Shown here: in pieces, positions 24,345-35,064 of the stretch
Layout: each line of letters begins with the position of its first letter
Position numbering within the stretch: the first letter of the stretch is position 1
Source: Periconia sp. R9002
Lineage: Eukaryota > Ascomycota > Dothideomycetes > Pleosporales > Periconiaceae
NCBI GenBank assembly: GCA_023627715.1
Contig: JAMAHW010000042.1
Span: forward strand, 124,001 to 188,000
Length of the DNA: 64,000 bases
Direction: 5' to 3'
The notes under the pieces: model-generated
What the model saw: the letters and a program-made list of their open reading frames with translations, nothing else
Told to the model about the DNA's origin: nothing
Database searches by the model: none
Program-made: the position numbers and the translations under genes

Positions 24345-25517
24345 AGTTATCCTCATCATCAGTGACACTCGAAAGTTCAGACGCGCCTGGGACGGGTTCC
24401 TCAGGAGAAGAAGGCGCGGTCGTTGGGTCTTCGGTGTCGTCGTCGTCGTCGTCGTCGTTGTTGTTGTTGTTGTCTACGTCCTCCGCAGGAGGAGGGTTGG
24501 AAGTGTCTGGGAGGGGTTCTTCTGGGGAAGGGGAAAGGGAAGGAGGTGTGGAGGGTTCGTCGTTGATGGAGGATTGTTGGGGTGAGCTAGGAGTGGTGGG
24601 GGTGCTTGGGGAAGGGGGGAGGTCGTCGTCCGCGTCGGAGGCGGCGGGACGTGTGGAGGAGGTGGTGTTGGATTGGTTGTCAGGGTAGTTTGGCTCTATG
24701 TCTATTGGCGGGTTGAGGAATCCGGTGGGGGGAGTATTGGGTTCGTTGGATGTTGGAGGCGTGGGGTCGATGGGCGGGGAGGGGGTTGGGGTTGGCGTAG
24801 GGGTTACTGATGAGGGAGAGGGAGAGGGTGTGTTGGTGGAGGAACGTAGGGGTGTTTCGAGTGAGGAAGATGGTTTGTTGGCTTGAGGTGAGGACGTCCC
24901 GGCCGTAGAGGTCAAAGGTTCTTGGGCTGATGATGAAGAAGAAGAAGAAGAAGCTCCGGCCGAAGTCACGGGCTTAGATGTTGAAGTTGTCTCGGTAGAC
25001 TTTCCAGCAGTAGATGAAGGTACTCCCGGCGTAGAGTATTGGCTATTGGGTTTGTTTGCGGCAGAAGTAGGCTTGGGGGGTGGGGCGGTTGTAGGTGCTG
25101 GTTTCTTGCCGTCTACTGGTTTATTGTCCTTCTTGTTGTCCTTGTCTCTTGAGGGATTCTTATCATTTTGCTTTCCCTTGTCTTCGAATGGATTATTATT
25201 TCGGTTGCCTCCTCCTTTGCTTCCTCCTTTACTTCCACCACGCTTGGACAGTCCAGCATTGGCTTTTCCGTCTAAGAGTTCTTCTGAGTTAAGCCATGCG
25301 TCGTCTTCTTTGGGGGATGTTACAAGGCTGTGTCCGACAGATTCACTGTCTAACGCGCTGTACCTTGCAACCCTATTGAAATCAAATTAAGTTTCATTCG
25401 AAGCACAACATCAAGAAATTCAGATGCTGCTTACCCATTACTGGCTAGAGGCGCAGAGCAAACGGCCGTAAAGAGTCCTGTCGCAACAAGATATGCAGCG
25501 AGTTTGTTTAGCTGCAT
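23983..25517 (-). CDS. Secreted Ser/Pro/Asp-rich low-complexity protein with Kex2-type site
   Basis: Two exons (25517-25435 and 25372-23983) around a 62-bp GT-AG intron give about 490 residues. The first exon encodes a clear signal peptide (MQLNKLAAYLVATGLF...) with likely cleavage after CSA. A dibasic site (LSKR before GG) follows within the first 90 residues and could be cut by the Kex2 protease. Next come a Lys/Asn/Gly-rich segment and a long Ser/Thr/Pro-rich region. From about residue 308 onward lie two and a half tandem modules of about 40 residues, each with an SPEEP[VL]P core and a run of 7-9 aspartates. No enzymatic domain is visible, and there is no hydrophobic C-terminus for a GPI anchor. 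Function is unknown; a cell-wall or matrix protein is one possibility. Confidence 0.75.
24264..24480 (-). repeat. Intragenic tandem repeat, about 120-bp unit
   Basis: The segment starting near 24264 recurs near 24384 with few differences (the shared block encodes APSSPEEPVPGA, read on the minus strand), so the period is 40 codons. A more diverged third unit lies beyond. Each unit includes a GTC trinucleotide run that encodes poly-Asp on the minus strand. The unit count may vary between strains. Confidence 0.85.
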
Positions 25518-27179
25518 CTTCGGTTACTCTCAGAGCGAGTTCTGGATCAATCTAGGGAAGTAGTAAGGCGGAGTTTCCAAATAAACCAGATACCCGATCT
25601 AAGGAATTTGAAAAAGTGAATTGGGGCTGGATAAACGAGCGTGGATAATGAACGACTGTGCAGTGAAAAGAATGTGCAATGCTCCCTGACAATGGTATTG
25701 GAGCTGCTCAAAGGAGACTTTATGATAAATCTTGACTTGCGCCGCAATCACTCAGCAATTTTTGTTCGGACTTTTGGCTGCCAAGTTTTGCTCGAAAGAC
25801 AATGGTCCAACCTCTCCTAGGGATGGTGGTTCAGTTCAGTCTTAGCGGCGCAGTATACAACTGATGTTCGCCCTGAAACCACAACAGGACGCCACAAAAC
25901 ATTTCAACAGAGCCGACATAATTGGAGAACGAGTACATCTTTGCTCGTGATGTATCAGACACACGGAAATGAAAGTGTTGATCACTCCTCCGATTGCGGC
26001 ACATAGCAGGAATATTTGTTGGTTTTCGGGATTCTACCACACACAATGTTCGCAGGCACAAACTTTTTCTGGGCACATAAACCATTTCAACATCCTGAAA
26101 TCCTCAAATGATTGAATTATAGTTATATACAGTTGGTATTTGATAAGTACGACTCTTAGAGATCGGCTTATTGCGGTTTATGTGTGATATTTAATAAATT
26201 TGCTTTGTTCACTGACACTTAGCTCTCTTTTGAGACACGATTTTTCCTCGTCATAGCTAGACTGATGTACAAATGCTGAGTTAATTAGATAGCTAGACAT
26301 GAATCTATGGGCAATTGCAATTGCTCTGCCGTAGACGTAAGACAAAATTAATCTTTCTCAAATGATAAATGTCTTGCTCGGAAAAAAGCCTATCCATTCT
26401 ACTAGATACCTAAGCGCTGCACTTCGTTAGGGTACACGAATCCCTAGAGTTGGCACCCGTCTCGGCTTGATCCACTCTTCGGGGTATATTTTCTTCGCCA
26501 CGGTGTTGTACCTGCCAGATCTTCCAATTTGGGCCAACCTGTTTGGTAACTCAGCGGCGAAGCACCCCTCGCCACGGAAAACCCAAATGAAGCGCGTGGC
26601 AAACATGGAGTGTGCCGCACTCGGTAATAAGCAAAGCACTCGGGGATTATATGTGTAGCGTTTCATGACTCGTTATCATCATTGAACGGTATACATATGT
26701 CCCTTCATGTGTGCATGTCTTCTTTCGCGTTGAGGGTTGCACGGGCCAGCAACCTATCATGTCTCGCCCTGGGCGCGTATGTACTCCACATGTCGCTCAT
26801 ACAATGCAATACACATGATACGCATAGATGTACACGATTCACGGTCACGATGAAGCGTAAAATTCCTCGAGCTTGACGAGATTCAGCGCAACTATTCAAA
26901 GTCACACTAGTTTAATCGGTGAGGCACATTCAACGGCAGACAGAAGCATTCGCCCAAACAATGATTCTAACTAAAATGGCCTACTCTATACCCTTTCACA
27001 GTAAATATCAACAATCTATATTCTAGTAATCGGTAATTTAGAATGGAAAGAAAGAAATAACACCCATTTCCGGTTTCTAAGTTATTGACCCTAGTAAAAC
27101 TGCTTTCCCAAGTATGTATTGAAAGTAGGTTCATTGGAATAGCGCAATAAAGCGATGAAGATGAGTCATGAAGGCGATA
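25518..27179. other. AT-richer region without a supported gene
   Basis: From about 25750 to 26440 the sequence is visibly A/T-rich. A more G/C-balanced patch on the minus strand (26427-26666, 79 codons) reads without stops but shows no family I know; it may be chance or the remnant of a gene. No terminal repeats or transposase motifs were found. Confidence 0.45.
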
Positions 27180-27846
27180 TTAAAGACTTCTACCATCGAC
27201 CTGGCGGCGTTGGAGGGCTGTCAAGTCGACATTCTGAAACATGCGAACCTGTGTAAAGTTGTTAGCCACACTATCGATTTGATTCAAATATCGGCGGAGG
27301 AAATAGGAAACGTGGTAAGAAAAGAAAGTGGGGGTTTAAAGCCTACATTTAAAGCCTTGACGCCTTCGTAGAAACCAGGTTCAATGCTCTCAGCCATCAA
27401 GCTACTTCCACATCGACTGCAGAAGTAATGCTGGACGCGTTGCTTGCCGAACTGGTACTTCTGCAACATCGTTAGCTTTCACAAAATTGACTTTGCATAA
27501 TGAATCGGAGGAATCTTCAAACATACCTCAACCAAATCGCTCTCGAGACCTACAGTCTGAAATTGAATGCATTGATTCTGAACATAGACGTTCAGATAAC
27601 CATTGCGTGCGCAGATAGAGCAGTTGCATTCAACAACCCAGCTTTGCATGTCATGTAGTGGAGGTGTCAAAACCACGGTGTATCGGATCAGGCCGCAATG
27701 GCAAGATGCTTGATACTATAGTCTTTCAGCAAATAATCGTTGTGGCTTTGGGAGATTGATATTGGGATCCTTTTCAAGGGCCAGTCTTAGGAATGGTTGA
27801 GGAGGGTAACGGCACATACTCTTTGACTTGGTACACTTGCGGACAT
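27180..27846 (-). CDS. GFA-domain (CENP-V/Mss4-like) zinc protein
   Basis: Four short exons (27846-27820, 27715-27527, 27460-27347, 27248-27180) give about 132 residues. All introns are GT-AG and every junction is in phase 0. Zinc-ligand motifs are complete: SCHCG (C14, C16), CNCSIC (C39, C41, C44) and CSRCG (C86, C89). ICARNGYLNVYV and YQFGKQ are also typical of the glutathione-dependent formaldehyde-activating (GFA) fold. Many fungal members are uncharacterised and need not act on formaldehyde; some bacterial homologues bind S-hydroxymethyl glutathione. The protein is probably cytosolic, with no signal sequence. The nine-residue first exon is inferred from a downstream acceptor and is the least certain part. 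The nearest neighbours are non-coding, so context adds little. Confidence 0.85.
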
Positions 27847-30375
27847 GCTGTGAACCATAGGATACTGGACGTTTGCCGTTCTTCTGTCCAGGTTCATAGC
27901 AATAGAGAACGGATGAAGGGGGAGGAAATATATTGGATACACTTTGGCGGTTTATGGGAGACGACTAGAGTAGACGCCTCTCTAATTTTTGTTGTCAGAT
28001 TTTACTGGTGGCTAAACAAGACGTATCAAAGAAATCCGCAGTGTTCCTTTGTCGTAGTCAAATCGAGATATACTTGATTGTCGGTTGAAATCACTGCTGT
28101 ATTATTTGCGACGAACATTCTGGACGATGCAGAAAACGTTACTTATAGCTTTCCATTTGCCTGCTTCGGTGTGTAGCCTGGCTATGTTTGCCTTCCCCCT
28201 GTCTTCTATACAATGATGACTTTGAACTCCGTTCGTCGTCTTACCACGATTTCTTCACAAACCCATACATTGGTGGTGAGATTCTGCCACGGAGAATGAA
28301 AAGGCCCCATTTAAATGCAATACAGTTAGCTTCAACGTTCAAATAAGAGCGCCGAGTGAGCGGTGACCGATGAATCCGCCAATCGTGTATCGTAGATAGC
28401 AGAAAAATGCTCCGAAATTTTGTCTCAAGTGTGGTCATCGGTTCGTATGAATGATAGCATCGTGTGCACGAACCCATTAATGCTGGCAGTTGGGGCTTGT
28501 TGGGGAATTGCCATATCTCGTGTTGACAGCACGGATACCAGACTGTGTGACGCATTCGTAATGAGGCTTCGCTCCAGAGCCGTTATTAAGTGCCAGGGTG
28601 GAAGAAGGAGGATATGGCGATGTTGTTATTTCCAGGGCTATGTAGTAAGACGATCTAACTGGCTTGTGAGAAGATAACTGGTGGGAATAGATACGAGGGA
28701 CTTTAGACCGGAGACCTATCGTGTTCATGAGAAATGAATTATGTGGTAAAGGAACGCGGTCTTCTCGTTTTCTTTGCTAGTTTGGGTTGTACTAGTAACA
28801 CTTTGGGGCCGGAGGCTGTATATGTATACCAGGGATATGGATCGGCATTGCGGCTCTAGTAACCCTGGACCAGGGAATGGGATTGGAAAAATCCAAGTCT
28901 AGGGTCGAGTTCCAGCGAGTTGGATAGAATAGACAACTTGACGCTAAACATGTTGCTCAACCCCACGGGTTGGATATGGCTCCGTCGGAGAGTCGGCAAG
29001 GAATTCACCGTTTGCTTACGCGTATAACTTTTTAGTTTGATGTTGTAGAGAAAATAACTTTATGGCGTAGAGTCACCAGGCATGTTGATTGTGATGGTGT
29101 TTTGTCTCAGTACTATACTGAATTCATCTATGAGGCAAATGTCCGAAATCACCTCTTTTCTATGCAAGCCTGGCCAGAGCAGGTGGTCGGTAACGTGGGG
29201 GCAAATTATGGGGATACCATAGAAGTGATGTCTTGACCGACTAGTTCGGACGCCGGCAAGAAGGCAAACGACGAAGTAAATGATGCATGTGCAGATCATG
29301 GTAAAGCGAAAAGATCTCGCATTCGGTGCTAACCGAGGATCGCCGCGGGATGTTCATACGCTGTCGCAATTGAGTATGCCTTGACCGGATAGTCGACCTT
29401 TCAGCTGATCTCGTATTCACTTGACGGACACGCATCGTATTTGACGGCTGAGGGCTCGAATATCAAAGAATACGTAGTATGATGCAATTATAGCTACGCC
29501 AGTGCACTTTTACATGATGCATGTCATTTCAGATGAATATGATTGGCTCTATGTTAGCTACACTAGGTTTTTGGTTGGTTTCGTCAGCGACTACATGCTG
29601 TGCTAGCTTCATGAGGCACTCACGCAGCGTCGGTGACCGTTTCGTATGTATAATGCTTGACGCGAACACAGTTTGGGCAAGTGGAGGTTGGTTGTATACG
29701 AGCTATGCACGAATAGTGATGTGTGCTACGTGTTCATTTCAGAAAAAGAAATTGCGCATGCGACCAGTTTGGCAACTAGAAATCAATTACAGCAACTACT
29801 TCAAATTCAAACATATGGTAAAGCACCGTTTTATTCCTGAACAAACGCATTCGCCAGAACCTCTGAGGCGTGACACCAGAGCCCCATGAAAAGTGGAACA
29901 TAAATACTCCTGGTGAGCTGAGAATATAACGTGAAACATGTGAACAGTGCCTGATTGTAATGTTCAGTTTGCTTCATTGTACAGTGAAATCATATGGTTA
30001 TAGACACTTGAAATAGTTTGTATACTACCTATGCTGCCTAGGCCCAGTTCCGAAAAGTGGTTTAAAGGGTAGAAATTCAATTTTTATAACAAAAGAGCGA
30101 AAAAAGGTAAGGTTCAATAAAATCATGATACCTCGCTCTTATCTATTTTAGGCTCAAGTGGTCAAGTGCTGTTGGAAGGGGTTTTACCCGGACAAAAGAG
30201 TCGAAAAATGAGTGACAAAAAAGGTGTGCGGCTTTACTTCCAAGACTGATAAAAAACGATAATGACAACACGGGTGGCACTCATGTTTAGGTAACCAGAC
30301 ATCTGCTATTTTGATCTTCGTTATACCTACTACCAAACAAGTATCTTAATGTTTCGCCCTCTCCTGAAAGTGTAC
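27847..30375. other. Gene-free region, 2.5 kb
   Basis: No open frame here has motifs or a sensible exon chain. A copy of a dispersed repeat lies at 30169-30266, near the 3' end of the MFS gene. The rest could be old transposon sequence, but no terminal repeats or reverse transcriptase/transposase fragments are recognisable. Confidence 0.5.
30169..30266 (+). repeat. Dispersed repeat, copy A (about 100 bp)
   Basis: Resembles the sequence at 57151-57251 in the same orientation and order: CTGTT.GAAGGGGTTT near the start, AGTGACAAAAAA in the middle, and ACGAT near the end. A 7-bp inverted pair (TTGGAAG at 30172-30178, CTTCCAA at 30237-30243) lies within this copy. It begins about 110 bp past the MFS stop codon. 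The alignment was made by eye. Confidence 0.6.
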
Positions 30376-32013
30376 TCAAAGAGTATATCTAAATCCAATC
30401 TGTCCTTCAATAGGATCAACCAGTTCTCCATTGGCTACCTGTGCATCGACCTTCTTATTTTTCCTCCAAAATATTACGGTCATCACACTAACAACACTTA
30501 GAATCCAAAACTGTAAGCCAGCTGTGACCCACAGACCGAGCACATATCTGGGTGAATCCTGCTGTCTGAACACCGTGCTTGCAATGATACCACCAATAGC
30601 ACCGAATCCGATCTGAAGAGCACTTCCCACGGATCGCTTGCTCTGTCCCACGATATTGTTGCTCTGATAAGCCAAAATCGCGGGAATGTTACCTTGGCAT
30701 CCGGCAACACCTAGGAAAGTACCAAAGTATCGGACTCCATTATTTGAGCTATATGCAACGAGCATGAGTCCAATTATAGCGAGGACACATTGAACCGCGA
30801 TGACAGGAGAGCGTACACGGTATTTATCGCCCATCCAGGCGAAGGTAAGGGCAGTGATCATGGCAGCGAGAGCCGGAGGGGCCGACAGCGCGTTTGCAGC
30901 GCCAGGAGAATAGCCCATGCCGAGCAGAATGACTGGAAGGAAGTAAGAAAATGCATAGGCCGGCATAGTACTTGAACAGAACAAGGTAGCAAAAGCCCAG
31001 AGTTTGAGGTCGCCAAGGTGATGAACCAATTTGGCCCAGGTCAAAGGGTCGGCTACTGAGTCGCCTCGGTCATCCTCGATGCGTTTCAGTATGCATGCTG
31101 CCTCGCCGTGAGTTAAAAAGCCAGTGTCCTCTGCCTTGTCCGGAAAGTCGAGGATGAGGAAGTACGAAGCGATAGCCACGAGACAAGTGAGGATTCCTTC
31201 TATGATGAAGATCCATCGCCAGCCTCTCACCCCACCAACTCCTTCCATTTGCATTAGGCCGTATGCAAGAATATTTGCGATCCCGCCAATTCCAACAGAG
31301 AAAAGATAGAAGCCCCCCAATCTACGTTTCAAGTTAGTCTATTGCTTTGCAGCTCGGAGTTTCAACGGACCGTTTCTGAACTTCGAATCTTTTGTACCAA
31401 CATGTGATAAGGTATACGCAACCAGGGAAGAATCCAGCTTCGAAAGCTCCGAGTAAGGCACGGCAGATGGCTAATGTTATCCAACTTTCTGTGAAGCCTT
31501 GACCGATCATCACAGCGCCCCACGACAGTCCAATGAAAGACAACCAAGTGGCGCTGCCAACCTTGCGTAAAACTATGTTTGAGGGTAATTCGAGAAGACA
31601 GTATGGAATGAAGAAAAGAACTAAAATACGGTTAGATTCAAGAACATGGCTTAGTACAGTAGATTTTTCGCTATGAAGAGAGAAAAGTACCTAGTACAAT
31701 TGTATACCGATTGCCAATTTGAAGAGCAAGGTCCTTACCCATGCCAGCGACACGAGCATTAGAGATCTAATATTCATCAGCCTGGAGCGTTAACCAATCT
31801 ATAGCTCACTTAACTCACGTTTGTTCTGTCTATTAAGGCAATTGAATACATGGCACCCAAGATTGGAAGAAGTCTCCAATCGACTTTGCGCATCAACCTC
31901 TTCTCCTCAACTGCATCGAATGCTTCGACATCGTAACTGGTACCGACAGGCTGATGATGATCGATCTTTTCCTGGTGAAACGTAGTCGCCTTAGAATCCT
32001 TGTCGCTGCTCAT
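30376..32013 (-). CDS. MFS transporter of the Dal5/allantoate-permease (anion:cation symporter) family
   Basis: Four exons (32013-31819, 31766-31691, 31620-31371, 31321-30376) give about 488 residues, the usual family length. After a 50-residue cytosolic N-terminus the first membrane helix runs into IDRTN|ISNARVAGM, a family hallmark that spans intron 1. Other markers are LELPSNIVLRKVG, RALLGAFEAGFFPG and RGWRWIFIIEG. About twelve hydrophobic segments are visible, with a charged central loop. Relatives carry allantoate, ureidosuccinate, nicotinate, pantothenate or dipeptides; the substrate here is unknown. The third intron uses a weak donor (GTCCGT) but the splice restores VQKRLGGFYLF exactly. 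The next gene on the same strand encodes a DUF1989 protein, which hints at uptake of a nitrogen compound. The frame continues upstream to a TTG only, so ATG 32013 is used. Confidence 0.92.
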
Positions 32014-33422
32014 TATAGATGTAGGAATTTGACCAGATACGATAGAAGTGGTATCTTGACGGCACAAAACTCGACCAGGGCTTTGAGATGCAATGTAAAG
32101 AAGAACCTAGATGGGATTGAATAAGACCCGGGGTCTGTTTTGGAACAGGCACTGCAAATGGAATGAGAAGCATCCAGTGCTATTAATACCTATATACAGG
32201 AGCCTTCAAACTTAAGATCGACCGAGGCAAGTTTCTGGGAGGCGTTCACAACGCCTTGGCTCCAAGCTCCTAGGATTCTAGCTATAGGTCTAGTCCAGGT
32301 AGCATGATTCCAAGAGCAATTTAGTTATATCGTCTTGCTCAAGTACATCCCGAGGAATTTCAAAACAATGTGTGGCGTCTAAATAGCAGTTGCTAATATG
32401 AGGGGTTGAATACTTCCAAAGCTCAGTTATTTACAATGACGTTCAAGTGTTTCCCCGCACAATGCCATGACCCCAGAAGACCCACATCTAGAAGGTAACA
32501 CTTATTTTTCGCACATGTAGATGACTGGGTATTAAAATAGTGATAGCATTGAATGTAATGTGAACTCTTGTATGTATATGAGAGATGCGGGTAATACATG
32601 TCTTCGTATATGAAGTTCAATCACACCTGCAACCTCCCGAAAATATTTGCTCGACATGTTTGGGACTACGACCTACAAAGTCCTCTTTGCCATACCAAGG
32701 GAATGAGAGATTTTTGGCGCCTAGGCATACCTGTGCATTTTCCTTGAGCGTATCTAGTGCTCCGAGCACGGCAGCAGACTTTTCACCACCAGCTACCTAT
32801 TTTCTCGATATCTTGTATAATGCATAAGTACTGAATGTACGTTCCCTTTCGCATTTACCATCATCTTGATTTGTGTTTTATTTGCGTTCTAAATGATGAA
32901 TAAGAACCAAGAATCGCCAGTACCTAGATCTTGACCTCCCCTGCTAGAGATCCCGTTGTTGGCCTTCAGTGTCCGCGCATCGTTGTCCACAGCCTCGGAA
33001 CATGGTGGAGTTATCCTTTGATCCAGACGGCGAACTAGCTAAAAACGGTCCCAACTGCCGTACCCTAGCAGCGCCACGAGATGCATCAGTTCACTTCCCC
33101 ACACACAAGGATGTAATGATTGCGGGGAACCTTGTTCAGGCTTGTTTATCGCGACTCGACAAGAAACAGTCTCAGATCGGTTACGTCGTTCGCTGAATCT
33201 AATCAAATCGTTAGTCCTTCGTTTGTGACATGCATCACGAGTGGAGCTAAATTATGCATGTGCCCAACCCACCTTAGAACATCAGCACAAAGGTCTTCAA
33301 CGTTCGGAGTAATGGAGAATGATGATGTCCAAGGAGAGATATAACTGCACTTCCAACAGAATTCTATGGGTTCAACCAAATAAGTGCCTAAACCATGCGA
33401 ACTTGAAGATTTTCCTTTTGAC
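32014..33422. other. Intergenic region between the MFS and DUF1989 genes
   Basis: Contains the MFS promoter (with one HGATAR motif on the plus strand at 32040-32045) and the 3' flank of the DUF1989 gene. Open frames are short and lack motifs. No repeat or RNA gene seen. Confidence 0.5.
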
Positions 33423-34297
33423 TCATCCCATTACTTCGAAATGCGCATCTACTGGATCATTCCCATTGATCTTCAGTACGTCCTGGGGACAAGCGCTCAT
33501 TACAACCACTAGGTCTCGCATTGCCTCCAAAACAACATAATCTCCTTTCTTCGTAACGGGACCTTCAAAGCTCAAGCCCCTTTGTGCACCAACTCCTTCC
33601 TGCGTAACCGGAATGTTCATGAAAAGATTGAACGGATCTGGAACTCGTCCGCCAAGTTTGGCCTGGAGCCCTTTCAAGACCTCGGCAATCTCTCCTTCCA
33701 CTGAATTTGAGAGAGCAAAAAGGGCATCCCAGCAGTTGTCTGTACATGATTCGTGGTAACCCTCCACACCTAATTCACTGTATCGCCATCTATCACATGC
33801 GGCAATCAATGTGTCGTGCACACCCGGGCCTAACATTGGAAGACAATATCAGTAAAGTCAACTAGAGCAACTCATTCTGCTTCTCAAATTGAAAAGCGTT
33901 TCTGTCAAGGATAGACAGACGTAAGATCACTCAAAAGATACGTACTAGTGTCCTCTATTAATTTCACCATCGGAGCTCGCTTCTGGCTGACCAGTGTGTC
34001 GCCAACCTCTGGCGTCACTTTACACAAGGTAGCTCTTGTATGACACATGCTCATGTATTCTGGTGCCGAGGCAGCTGTGTTCGCAGTTTCGGAATATGAA
34101 GTCGTCGAAGTGGGTGTTGCATTTGGGAAGAGTGGCGCGGAGACATCATTGGTTGATACTGAGGCGGAGGGTAGAGCGAAGGCCCATGTGTCGACGACCT
34201 GGTTGCCGTATGTGTTTATGACTTTAATGGATTGGCCTTTGCGGACAATAGTTGCGGCGCCGCGACGTGCGGGAACTGTTTGAGTCGAGCTGGCCAT
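33423..34297 (-). CDS. DUF1989 / urea carboxylase-associated family protein
   Basis: Two exons (34297-33946 and 33829-33423) around a 116-bp GT-AG intron give about 252 residues. Family features include VPARRGAA and VINTYGNQVVDTWAF near the start, an MCHTRATLC segment, GYHESCTDN after the intron, DPFNLFMN, and a C-terminal SACPQDVLKINGNDPVDAHF. In bacteria, paired DUF1989 proteins (UAAP1/2) occur with urea carboxylase and have been shown to form a carboxyguanidine deiminase. Fungal members mostly occur singly and their reaction is not settled. The conserved Cys and His residues probably bind metal. The gene lies next to a Dal5-like permease on the same strand, and four GATA-factor motifs lie upstream. 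A role in nitrogen-compound catabolism is inferred. Confidence 0.9.
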
Positions 34298-35064
34298 GCT
34301 GAGAATGATGTAGAAGGAAGCTTATATATGCTGAAGATTTTGAGCTTTACGATACAAACGCACGTTAACCTGGTCGTCACAGTACTTATAGACGACCTTC
34401 CCCCCACTATAGATAGGGAAAGGAGGGGGACAGTGACGCCTGATTAGTGGCATACCGGCTATCGATTGGAAGATACAAATGTTTCGCGTACATCATCGAA
34501 GAGGGTAGTATGGTTTGCCTGGCCAAATGGGCATCGTTTTTATCTGTTCAGAAGAAAACCGAAAGCACCTTATCAGTGCGGCGCACAAGAGTGGGATTTT
34601 AGGGCTCCAAATTTGTAAGAATACATAGGATTCTGCTTATGCAGAGCAGGTCTACTGTGCATATATAATTAGAAACAACTCAGATGTATCCACTCGAGAG
34701 GTACGGAAGAAAGTAAACATGTGTAACCGCTTCTGTACAGAAGTCATTCGATGTCGCTCCATTGTTTGATGCGGTATTTGGAAAGGCATTATGTTTCTCC
34801 CCTACGAAAATACATATATGTTCACTAATATCTGTCTACGGTCCGTCGTTTACATGATAAAATGTAAAATAGTGTGTCGCATTGTGATCTAGGGAGTCGT
34901 ATCAAAAACGACCAGATTGAACATCGATGTTGAATGAATCTTGGCGTCATGTGACTCTATTGAATGTGGAAGGTGGCCGATTGCTTTCCCGACCGCCGCA
35001 TTACAATTATACTTCCGCCAGCTCCTGAGATCCACAACCACCGTATCTACCGCCAGTGACCGCT
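34298..35064. other. Divergent promoter region between DUF1989 and Glo3 genes
   Basis: 767 bp between opposing start codons. The half nearest the DUF1989 gene contains a GATA motif cluster (34411-34575). The half nearest Glo3 shows nothing distinctive. No coding potential is seen. Confidence 0.6.
34411..34575 (-). promoter_or_regulatory. Cluster of four HGATAR motifs (AreA/Nit2-type)
   Basis: AGATAG on the plus strand at 34411-34416, and on the minus strand CGATAG (34459-34464), AGATAA (34540-34545) and TGATAA (34570-34575). They lie 114-278 bp upstream of the DUF1989 start codon. By base frequency about half a motif is expected in this length on both strands. HGATAR is the binding site of the nitrogen regulator AreA/Nit2, so nitrogen-repressed expression is plausible but unproven. 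Confidence 0.5.

Noticed and set aside
24026..24886. Plus-strand frames rich in Gly/Ser/Val
   Set aside because: Antisense shadows of the repeat-rich secreted-protein gene.
27793..28077. 94-codon plus-strand frame
   Set aside because: Overlaps the first exon of the GFA gene antisense and shows no motif.
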